In this document: one piece after another, positions 1 to 5,966 of the stretch
Position numbering within the stretch: position 1 is the first letter of the stretch
How the letters are laid out: the number at the start of each line of letters is the position of its first letter
Assembly (NCBI GenBank): GCA_031290855.1
Contig: JAISLM010000067.1
Span: 1-13,083, forward strand
Direction: 5' to 3'
Length of the DNA: 13,083 nucleotides
Source of the DNA: Spirochaetaceae bacterium
Lineage (GTDB): Bacteria > Spirochaetota > Spirochaetia > Treponematales > Breznakiellaceae
Notes under the pieces: model-generated
Seen by the model: only the letters and a program-made list of their open reading frames with translations
Databases searched by the model: none
What the model was told of the DNA's origin: nothing
Made by a program: the position numbers and the translations under genes

Positions 1-1
1 C

Positions 2-208
2 CTGTATTGCGCGGCCCACAGGACGAAAAAAGTTCCTGACAAGCCGTATACGATAAAAGAGGCGGCGGATTATGTCGGCTGGCTGGGAGGGCCGAAACGG
101 GCTCCCAGCGATGGGCCGCCGGGAGTTAAAACCATTTGGGCCGGCCTCCAAAAATTGTATACGCTTTTGGACTATCGTGAATTATTCGATTTTGTGGGTC
201 AAGTTTAG
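2..208 (+). pseudogene. IS4-family transposase, C-terminal part (5' end outside window)
   Basis: The frame is open from base 2 to the TAG at 206-208 and gives 68 residues with no start in the window, so the gene enters from the left. The text contains TIKEAADYVGWLGG, then APSDGPPGVKTIWAGLQKLY. This matches the C-terminal tail of IS4-family DDE transposases, where a 'LGG...D-G-PGVKTLW-G' segment follows the catalytic Glu domain. The DDE residues would lie upstream and cannot be checked, so it may be an intact element cut by the window edge rather than a pseudogene. No convincing terminal inverted repeat is visible just after the stop. It is the only transposase piece here that shows no internal stop or frameshift. 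Confidence 0.75.
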
Positions 209-258
209 CCCTTGGGGCGGTTATAATTGGCAACGCCTAAAAAAAATTGTAGTAGACG

Positions 259-291
259 GGTTTGCGGGCAAACAAGTTTGCTATGCAAACC
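259..291. repeat. Alternating GTTTGC/GCAAAC palindrome cluster
   Basis: The hexamer GTTTGC and its complement GCAAAC alternate four times: 260-265, 268-273, 276-281 and 285-290. The inner pair forms GCAAAC-AA-GTTTGC, and the outer pair extends to GGTTTGC...GCAAACC, so two alternative hairpins are possible. It lies in non-coding sequence between two transposase remains and resembles a REP-type element. This is read directly from the sequence; function is unknown. Confidence 0.6.
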
Positions 292-356
292 ACCACAGAT
301 GATAAATTTCCGCAGCCGATCGAACCTCGTAGATAATGCATCGCTTACACGATACC

Positions 357-392
357 CCGCCTTATCCCTTCCTTTTGGGGTTAAGAAGGCGG
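357..392. repeat. Imperfect hairpin CCGCCTT...AAGGCGG
   Basis: CCGCCTT at 357-363 is exactly complementary to AAGGCGG at 386-392, with a 22-base loop. It is one of three consecutive inverted repeats between 255 and 430, in the gap between the IS4 and IS1 remains. It could be IS terminal debris or a REP-like element. Confidence 0.35.
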
Positions 393-399
393 TAGAACG

Positions 400-739
400 T
401 CAGGCAAAACAGCTTGACGCTGTTTTGTGGCGGGGAGGTTCATTCACATACTCCGGCATCTCTTCTTTTTTTTAATTCTTTTATATACCTTATCGCTGCT
501 TACCCCTAATCCCCGTGCTGTTGCCCGTACTCCGGCCCCATCAACCGCCCGTTTTATGATGGCTCTCTTTACATCGTGTTTACAGCCGTTATAGGTGTAT
601 TCAGCTTAAAATGTTTTACGTGAATATACCGGATTATTACACCCGTACCGCTTTTAACGTTTGAAGTGCCGCAGGGCCGGACATCTTCACTTCCGCAAAA
701 CGGACATTTTAATGCTACTGCAGCAATTCCCAATTTCAT
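400..739 (-). pseudogene. IS1-family transposase InsA-like relic, frame-broken
   Basis: On the minus strand, an ATG at 739 opens a frame with a zinc-ribbon start, ALKCPFCGSEDV, typical of IS1 InsA. Homology then jumps frame near 650 and continues as YGCNNPVYSRKTF, an in-frame TAA, and AEYTYNGCKHDVKRAIIKRA, followed by the helix-turn-helix text GAGVRATARGLGVSSDKVY. This order (C-x2-C, a Y-C-SRKTF block, YTYNGCK, helix-turn-helix) is the InsA layout of IS1 elements. The zero frame then ends at 444-446. A -1 step in a run of eight A's at 468-475 would carry reading on to a TGA at 400-402. Nothing resembling the InsB catalytic domain follows. One frameshift, one stop and the missing catalytic half make it a dead remnant. 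Confidence 0.7.
405..427. repeat. Perfect 9-bp hairpin CAAAACAGC/GCTGTTTTG
   Basis: CAAAACAGC at 405-413 pairs perfectly with GCTGTTTTG at 419-427 around a 5-base TTGAC loop. It falls at the far end of the IS1-like relic. There is no T-run fitting a terminator on either strand. Confidence 0.5.
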
Positions 740-966
740 TCCAAGTCGTCTTCGGCTGTGATAGAGACCAGGAAATCTCGCCAGGTTTCATGCAGGGCAT
801 AGCGCAGGGCGGCATGCATCTCGTAGAAGAACATATCCCGCCGTCCCGCATGCTTCCGGGCCTCCATGAAATCCCTATCCCCCAGTTCCAGTATCGTATG
901 CAACTGGAACCCTATCAGGTTCAACATAAAGAAAATTTCAGACGCATGGTTCTCACCGTGAACCGA
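736..966 (-). pseudogene. DDE transposase C-terminal fragment (family uncertain)
   Basis: About 75 residues on the minus strand ending at the TGA at 736-738 read HGENHASEIFFMLNLIGFQ, HTILELGD, GRRDMFFYEM and ETWRDFLVSI. This Phe/Leu-rich text resembles the C-terminal helical tail of an IS4-superfamily transposase group ('HG..HA..IFF.LNLL.F..HTILEL...GRRD.FF...R..L.YAL.ETW.DFL'). The frame stays open up to 1233, but the residues before about 966 do not look like transposase: they are rich in Arg, Pro and Cys with no recognisable motif. The N-terminal and catalytic portions are therefore missing. Its stop overlaps by two bases the ATG that opens the IS1-like relic, which suggests one element decayed into or inserted beside the other. 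The exact IS family needs a database search. Confidence 0.6.
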
Positions 967-1328
967 AAGTAAACGGTAACGCAAAGATGCCAGGCGCCGA
1001 ATTTGCCTAATGCCGGGTAAAGCCGGTACGCTACATATAGGGCCGGGGTCAGACCCCGTAGCGGTTGGCAAGGGCCGGTTACGGCAGATGTACCGGAAAC
1101 GCTGGAAAGGGGTACGGACACGGTATGGAAGCCCGTCACAGTCAGGAATATCCCAGGAACAGGCATGGCAGCGGGCGGATACCCGGAAGGGCTGCCGGCG
1201 GACAGCCTGATACCTGACCGCAGCCCCCGCCAACCGGTATTCTGAAACGAAGTTATTTACCGTAGCGCTGCCCTTTCGCCGCGTCCTCCAAAAGATGGAG
1301 CTTAAACGCCTAACTGTATCTTACCACA
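967..1328. other. Gene-free stretch, no recognisable coding
   Basis: Neither strand shows a protein I can recognise. Open frames here (for example 1010-1210 plus and 921-1166 minus) have atypical composition and no apparent ribosome binding site. The only structures seen are a perfect CGGGGTC-A-GACCCCG palindrome at 1044-1058, flanked by CGCTAC and GTAGCG that extend the pairing, and a small CTCCA/TGGAG hairpin at 1286-1300. It is probably decayed mobile-element DNA. Confidence 0.5.
1044..1058. repeat. Perfect palindrome CGGGGTCAGACCCCG
   Basis: A 7-bp perfect inverted repeat around a single A. CGCTAC at 1029-1034 and GTAGCG at 1058-1063 allow a longer, interrupted cruciform. It sits in the gene-free stretch upstream of a transposase relic. 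Confidence 0.5.
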
Positions 1329-1388
1329 TCACCCGTCTTTTGACCTCCATGTGTAAACTTCAATCCAGAACGCGACATTTTCCTTCAT
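1329..1388 (-). other. Tiny open frame after the P-II-like gene, possible truncated gene start
   Basis: An ATG at 1388, preceded by GGGGAAAAAGTA, opens a 19-codon frame beginning MKENVAFWIEVYTW and ending with TGA at 1329-1331. It starts 23 bases after the P-II-like stop, on the same strand. It may be the surviving start of a fifth operon gene cut by the mobile debris that begins just beyond it, or it may not be coding. The product is not recognised. Confidence 0.2.
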
Positions 1389-1411
1389 TACTTTTTCCCC
1401 GCCGCTAATTG

Positions 1412-1711
1412 CTACAGCAGTTTTTCGTTGGCGTAGATTTCGTGCAGGCCGAACAGTTTTATGCCTTCGCTGGGGAATTTTTTTTTGACGTGGTTCACGG
1501 CGCGTTCTATGCCGAGCGCCTCGTCCATGTCGCACCAGACGACCATCACGAAGTTCTCTTCCGGCCACACCGCGTCCCCCATCTTGGGGCCCTGCCTTCC
1601 CGTGCCGTGGACGGAGGGCATCTTCGTGTAAAACTTCGCGACGCCTTCCGTGCGCAGCGCGTCCATTATGTTCTCTTCAACCGTCAGGTTGGCTATGATC
1701 TCTATCCGCAT
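1412..1711 (-). CDS. P-II-like (GlnB-fold / DUF3240-like) small protein of the efflux operon
   Basis: A 99-residue cytoplasmic protein beginning MRIEIIANLTVEENIMDALR. The apparent order strand-helix-strand-strand-helix-strand, and the central segment SVHGTGRQGPKMGDAVWPEE where P-II proteins carry the T-loop, point to the ferredoxin-like P-II/CutA superfamily. There is no signal peptide or membrane segment. Proteins of this fold form trimers and bind nucleotides, metals or partner transporters; the DUF3240 branch is known beside heavy-metal RND pumps. The ATG at 1711 is chosen because AGGAG at 1719-1723 lies seven bases upstream and overlaps the pump gene's stop region. The gap to the pump stop is only four bases, so the two are very likely translated together. 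The inferred role is sensing a small signal and modulating the pump. No classical T-loop Tyr of the GlnB type is obvious. The ligand is unknown. Confidence 0.8.
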   Translation of the reverse strand: MRIEIIANLTVEENIMDALRTEGVAKFYTKMPSVHGTGRQGPKMGDAVWPEENFVMVVWCDMDEALGIERAVNHVKKKFPSEGIKLFGLHEIYANEKLL

Positions 1712-1715
1712 AATG

Positions 1716-4700
1716 TTACTCCTGTGATTTTGTCCGGCGCGGCTTTGCCTCCGCCATCTTTTTTTCGTTTGCGTGCTGCTCCGCCTTCTTCCGCCTGACA
1801 AGGTCTTTCAGTTCGGCCTTGTCGAGGCCCAAAGCGATCCCTTCCCGCTTCATGTCCGCTATAGCGCGCCTCTCGTCGTCATGTTTGTTGATCTTCGCGT
1901 ATATTGCCGGCATCAGAAACAGTGTCATAAGTGTGCCGAAGGAAAGGCCTCCGAAAACGGTCTTGCCGATGGGGGCCACGAGTTCCGAGCCTTCTCCGGG
2001 GAAGAAGGCCATCGGGGCGAGTCCAAGCACGGTGGTGAGCGTAGACATCAGGATAGGGCGGAGCCTGTTGCCGGAGGCCTCGATGCAGGCCGCCTCCAGG
2101 CCCACGCCGCGCTTGCGCAGCAGGTTCGTGTAGTCAACGAGGACGATGCCGTTGTTCACGATCACGCCGAGCAACACGAGGATGCCGACGGCGGTCAGTA
2201 TGTTGAAACGGTCGCGCGTGATAGCGTATATCGCGACTACGCCGATGATGCTGAGCGGTATTGTGAAGATGATGATGAACGGGTCGCGGAAGCTTTCGAA
2301 TAGGCTGGCCATCACGCCGAAGACAAGGGCGACGGCTACTGCCATTATCAGCAAAAAGTTTACAAACATTTTAACCATCTCGGAGTTGTCGCCCTCGTAG
2401 GTTATGATCACATCGTCCTCCGCCGGTATTTCGGACTTTACCATGTCCTGAATCCGCGCTTCAACTTCGTTGAGTTTTGTGCCGGGTTTAACGCCGGATG
2501 TTACGTGAATCACGCGGCTCTGACTCTCGCGGCTTATCGTCATCGGCCCCGTCCCCTCCCTGTAAACGGCGAAGTTCGACAGCGGGACGCGGGCCCCGGT
2601 GACCGTGCTGCGCACGAATATGTGATCGAGGTCGGGGAGGCTGCTTCTGTCCGCTTCCGCCAGGATCAGAATGATGTCGATGTCGTCGTTCCCGCTCTTG
2701 AACTGCGAGGCGGTGATCCCGTCTACGGCGGCCTTTATCTCGTTGCCAACCGTGTAGGCGTTGAGGCCGAGCGCATACATCCTCTCGCGGTTCAGTTCTA
2801 TTTCAATCTGCGGCAGTCCGTCGTCCAGGCTAACCTGCGGCTCGGTTACCGCCGGTATCCTTTCTTTCAACAGATCGGCTATCCTGTCCGCCATAGCCTT
2901 TCCTTTGACCAAATCCTCGGTGTGGAGGACTATGTCGATAGGGTTGCTGCCGCTCATCATCCCGCCGCCGCTGGAAAACTGGAAGCGGACGCCGGGAAAC
3001 TGGTTAAAGTAGGGGCGGATCAGCGCCTGTATCTCGTTCGCGCTCATGAGCTGCTTGTCGAATTCCGGCAAGTTTACACGGAGAGATCCCGAATTCGAGC
3101 CGCCCCTCCCGAAGCGTCCCCCGCCCCCCGCGTTAAGGATGATCCGGTCGTAGGCGGGCTTACCGTCCTTCACCAGTTCCTGTTTGACGATAGCCTCGAC
3201 TTCTTTTAGCGTCTTTTCCGTCTCCTGCAACACCGTGCCGAGCGGCATCGTAAGGTTTATAGAGACGGAGTCCGCCGCCGATTCGGGCATGAATATCCAG
3301 CCTATTTTGGGGACAACCGCGATGCTTCCTATGAAGAGGACGACGACGATACCGACGACGAACATCTTGTGCCGGAGTACTTTTGCGACGAGTTTCCGGT
3401 AGCCGTCCTCCATGCCCATCAGAAAACGAGCGAAGTAGCCGTCAATCACGGCGAGCTTTCCCTTTAGCGGGGCCTGTTTCCGGGTCAGCAGCGGCAGGTA
3501 GTGGCTGGAAAGGACGGGCACGAGGAATATCGCGACAAACAGCGATATCGCCAGCGAGAAGACGACGGTGAACGCTAACCCCGCGAACATCTCGCCCGCC
3601 ATCTCAAGGAGTCCCTGAAACATAACAAGCGGCAGGAACACGCAGAGCGTGGTCAGCGTAGAGCAGCTTATCGCGACTATCATTTCCTGTGTGCCCAAAA
3701 GCGCCGCGGGTACCAGCTTCGCGCCCTTTTCCCGGTAGTGGTAGATGTTTTCGAGGATGACGATGGAGTTGTCAACGAGCATACCGACGCCAAGGAAGAG
3801 GCCCGCGAGCGTCATCAGATTCAGCGTGAGCCCCCAGAAGTACATAAGCATCAGCGTTATCACTATCGAAACGGGGATGCTGATCCCGATGATGATCGTC
3901 GGCTTTACCGAGCGGAGGAACAGGAACAGTATCAGCACGGCGAGAAGCGCTCCGCTCACCGCGCTGGACGTCACGTTGTTAAGGGAATCTTCTATTATGT
4001 CCGTCGTGTTGAATATTTCCGTGATCTTGACGTCGCTCGGCAGTTCCTCGACAAGTTTTACAAGACGTTTACGGATGTCCTTCGCCACCTGTACCGAATT
4101 CTGGCCGCTCTGCTTCTGCACGGAAAGCTGAACCGCCTCCTGTCCGTTCACATAGACGAGGTTTTGCTGGTCGGCGTAACCTTCGTACACGTCGGCGATG
4201 TCGCGCAGGTACACCTCGATGGCCTGCCCCTGCGCGCCGTTTGCGCCGACGGCCGGCGCGTAGTAAATGACGGTGCCGCGAATCTCGTCCAGCGTCCTGT
4301 ACTCGCCCATAGTGTTGAGGATGTACGAAATGCCGTTCTCCGTGATCGAGCCGGCGGCGACCTGCGCATTCTGCGAGGACAGCATCTGTTGAAGCTGGGT
4401 GACGGTAAGCCCGTAGGCCTCCAGCCGCGAAGAACTTATCTCGACACGCACCTGCTTGTCACGCCCTCCGTTTACGCTGGCCGTCGCCACGCCGGGTATC
4501 TGCTCAAGGCGCGGGACTATAGAGTTGTCGGCCAGTTCCCGCAGGTTTTCGGGGGAGCGGTTTTCAGAGGTAACCATCAGCCCCATGATGGGCAGCATCG
4601 AAGGGTCAAACTTGAATATCGTAGGCGAGTCCGTGCCGTCCGGCAGGGAGCGCCTTACCCTGTCCAGCGCGTCGCGTATCGAGTTGGTCGCGTCCGCCAG

Positions 4701-5000
4701 GTCGGTGCCGTAGTTGAATTCCAGCGCCACCATGCTGGAGCCCTTGGAAGACGTCGAGGTTATCTGCTTCAGGTTTGACACGCTGGAAAGCGCCGCCTCC
4801 ATAGGGCGGGATATCGAGCGTTCCACCTCTTCCGGGCCCGCGCCGGTATACGTCGTAGAGACCATGACATACGGATACGTCACGTCCGGGGTAAGGTCTA
4901 TCGGCAGGTTTAAGAGGGCGAAGCCGCCCAGTCCCAGCAGCAGGACAAATATTATAAACAGCGTCGTAGGACGCGAAACAACAGTTTTTGCTAAGCTCAT
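1716..5000 (-). CDS. RND-family efflux pump inner-membrane permease (HAE1/AcrB-like)
   Basis: The 1094-residue protein has standard RND architecture. TM1 is about 11-31, a periplasmic porter loop spans about 35-340, and TM2-TM6 about 345-500. TM7 is about 546-563, a second large loop spans about 570-875, and TM8-TM12 about 880-1035. It exports substrates by proton antiport through a tripartite complex with the neighbouring adaptor and TolC-type genes. TM4 reads GVGMLVDNSIVILENI: the first Asp of AcrB's DD pair is kept (D410) and the second is Asn (N411). In TM10 the AcrB Lys940 position is Asn (VIVNNGIVLVDY, N949). This is a pattern of a broad HAE1 subgroup and not a sign of decay. The second loop contains a Gly-rich stretch (GGGGRFGRGG, about 625-634). 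A Lys/Arg/Glu-rich cytoplasmic tail covers about 1038-1094. The ATG at 5000 follows AAGGGG overlapping the adaptor stop, nine bases away. Substrate cannot be told; it does not look like a metal-type CzcA. Confidence 0.95.
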   Translation of the reverse strand: MSLAKTVVSRPTTLFIIFVLLLGLGGFALLNLPIDLTPDVTYPYVMVSTTYTGAGPEEVERSISRPMEAALSSVSNLKQITSTSSKGSSMVALEFNYGTDLADATNSIRDALDRVRRSLPDGTDSPTIFKFDPSMLPIMGLMVTSENRSPENLRELADNSIVPRLEQIPGVATASVNGGRDKQVRVEISSSRLEAYGLTVTQLQQMLSSQNAQVAAGSITENGISYILNTMGEYRTLDEIRGTVIYYAPAVGANGAQGQAIEVYLRDIADVYEGYADQQNLVYVNGQEAVQLSVQKQSGQNSVQVAKDIRKRLVKLVEELPSDVKITEIFNTTDIIEDSLNNVTSSAVSGALLAVLILFLFLRSVKPTIIIGISIPVSIVITLMLMYFWGLTLNLMTLAGLFLGVGMLVDNSIVILENIYHYREKGAKLVPAALLGTQEMIVAISCSTLTTLCVFLPLVMFQGLLEMAGEMFAGLAFTVVFSLAISLFVAIFLVPVLSSHYLPLLTRKQAPLKGKLAVIDGYFARFLMGMEDGYRKLVAKVLRHKMFVVGIVVVLFIGSIAVVPKIGWIFMPESAADSVSINLTMPLGTVLQETEKTLKEVEAIVKQELVKDGKPAYDRIILNAGGGGRFGRGGSNSGSLRVNLPEFDKQLMSANEIQALIRPYFNQFPGVRFQFSSGGGMMSGSNPIDIVLHTEDLVKGKAMADRIADLLKERIPAVTEPQVSLDDGLPQIEIELNRERMYALGLNAYTVGNEIKAAVDGITASQFKSGNDDIDIILILAEADRSSLPDLDHIFVRSTVTGARVPLSNFAVYREGTGPMTISRESQSRVIHVTSGVKPGTKLNEVEARIQDMVKSEIPAEDDVIITYEGDNSEMVKMFVNFLLIMAVAVALVFGVMASLFESFRDPFIIIFTIPLSIIGVVAIYAITRDRFNILTAVGILVLLGVIVNNGIVLVDYTNLLRKRGVGLEAACIEASGNRLRPILMSTLTTVLGLAPMAFFPGEGSELVAPIGKTVFGGLSFGTLMTLFLMPAIYAKINKHDDERRAIADMKREGIALGLDKAELKDLVRRKKAEQHANEKKMAEAKPRRTKSQE
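1719..1723 (-). promoter_or_regulatory. Ribosome binding site of the P-II-like gene
   Basis: AGGAG on the minus strand, seven bases before the ATG at 1711 and immediately before the TAA of the RND gene. It decides the start: an upstream in-frame start near 1801 would lie deep inside the pump gene and has no such site. Confidence 0.7.
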
Positions 5001-5009
5001 TTTTACCCC

Positions 5010-5966
5010 TTACCGTATCACGTTCACGCGGCTTCCGTCTGTCAGCGTGGTTTGTCCGCGTACTATGATCTCGTCGCCGGCCAGGAGCCCGTCCTTTATC
5101 TCAAACATATTGTCAACGTTCAAGCCGAGGCTGACGGGCGTCCGTTTGGCAATCTTCGCGTCCGCTTCGGAGGGGTCGTCCCGCAGCGCGTACACGAAGT
5201 TTTCTCCGCCGCGTTGCAGGACGGCGTTCTCCGGCACCGTGATCACGTTTTCTTTCTCTTCCGTGATGATCTTCACGTTGGCGAACATACCGGCCTTCAG
5301 TTCGTCGTTGGGGTTATCGACGTTCACCTTGATCATCATCGTGCGGGAGGCGGTGTCAACAACCGGGCTTATCTCGGAGATTCTTCCACGGAAGTTGTCG
5401 CCGGGGTATGCGTCAAGCGTTATCTCGCAGGGAAGCCCCATCTTTATCCGGTATATGAAGCGCTCGGCGACATAAAGCTGTATCTCAAGGCCGCCGCCGC
5501 CCGAAATGACGGCTATCGGGGAAGCAGGGCTGATTTTCATGCCGACCTGTCCCGGCAGGGCGGAGATCACGCCGGATATGGGGGCCCGCACGATGTTTAC
5601 CATATACGTCATCCCCGGCTGTGACGGGTCTACCACCGCGATCACGGACTGGTCTTTCACAACGCGGCTCCCTATCGACACGCGGCGTTCCGTTATAGTG
5701 CCCGCCGTATCTGAATACACGTCCACCGAGGAACCGGCCACCATGTTGCCCGAAAGCGTAAGGTAGTCCGCTATCTTCCCGGCTTCCAGCGTAACGGTAC
5801 TGACGGCGAACACAGCCTGCGCCGGACCCTGTCCCGGCCCCTCCTCCTTCGGTTCGCATCCGCCGGCCAGCAGCGCGACAATGATCAGCGCGGCCGTTGC
5901 CGGCACTTTTCGCCAAATTTTCGTTTCTGTCGTTTTCAAATGTTCCTTCCTTGTTTGTTTTGTCAT
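5010..5966 (-). CDS. RND efflux membrane-fusion protein (periplasmic adaptor lipoprotein), hairpin-less
   Basis: The 318-residue adaptor joins the RND pump to the outer-membrane channel. A signal sequence ends in the lipobox LLAGGC (Cys37), so it should be lipid-anchored in the periplasm. It shows a beta strand (about 53-75), a lipoyl domain (about 80-145), a beta barrel (about 155-235) with the family text NVDNPNDELKAGMFANVKI, and a membrane-proximal domain to the end. The lipoyl halves (VYSDTAGTITERRVSIGSRV and IVRAPISGVISALPGQVG) are separated by only some 25 residues, so the alpha-helical hairpin of AcrA-type adaptors is absent, as in BesA of Borrelia. The ATG at 5966 overlaps the tolC stop as ATGA. 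A TTG at 5939 has a much better ribosome site (AAGGAAGG) and would give a 309-residue protein with a more usual signal peptide; either start is possible. Confidence 0.93.
   Translation of the reverse strand: MTKQTRKEHLKTTETKIWRKVPATAALIIVALLAGGCEPKEEGPGQGPAQAVFAVSTVTLEAGKIADYLTLSGNMVAGSSVDVYSDTAGTITERRVSIGSRVVKDQSVIAVVDPSQPGMTYMVNIVRAPISGVISALPGQVGMKISPASPIAVISGGGGLEIQLYVAERFIYRIKMGLPCEITLDAYPGDNFRGRISEISPVVDTASRTMMIKVNVDNPNDELKAGMFANVKIITEEKENVITVPENAVLQRGGENFVYALRDDPSEADAKIAKRTPVSLGLNVDNMFEIKDGLLAGDEIIVRGQTTLTDGSRVNVIR
5945..5952 (-). promoter_or_regulatory. Strong internal Shine-Dalgarno AAGGAAGG before TTG 5939
   Basis: On the minus strand AAGGAAGG is followed by AACAT and TTG (5939-5937), in frame with the adaptor gene. 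The ATG at 5966 has no purine-rich site in front of it. This argues that translation of the adaptor begins, at least partly, at the TTG. Confidence 0.5.

Noticed and set aside
736..1233. A 165-residue minus-strand protein
   Set aside because: Only the last 75 or so residues look like protein (a transposase tail). The first half has no homology-like text and no ribosome site.
1412..1801. A longer 129-residue version of the P-II-like protein
   Set aside because: The extra N-terminus overlaps the pump gene by 86 bases and is Arg-rich. The internal ATG at 1711 has a clear AGGAG and begins exactly at the first strand of the fold.
3738..4778. A 346-codon plus-strand open frame
   Set aside because: It is antisense to the RND pump gene, has a composition typical of a shadow frame (rich in Arg, His, Val and Asp) and no family motif. 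The pump on the minus strand is unmistakable.
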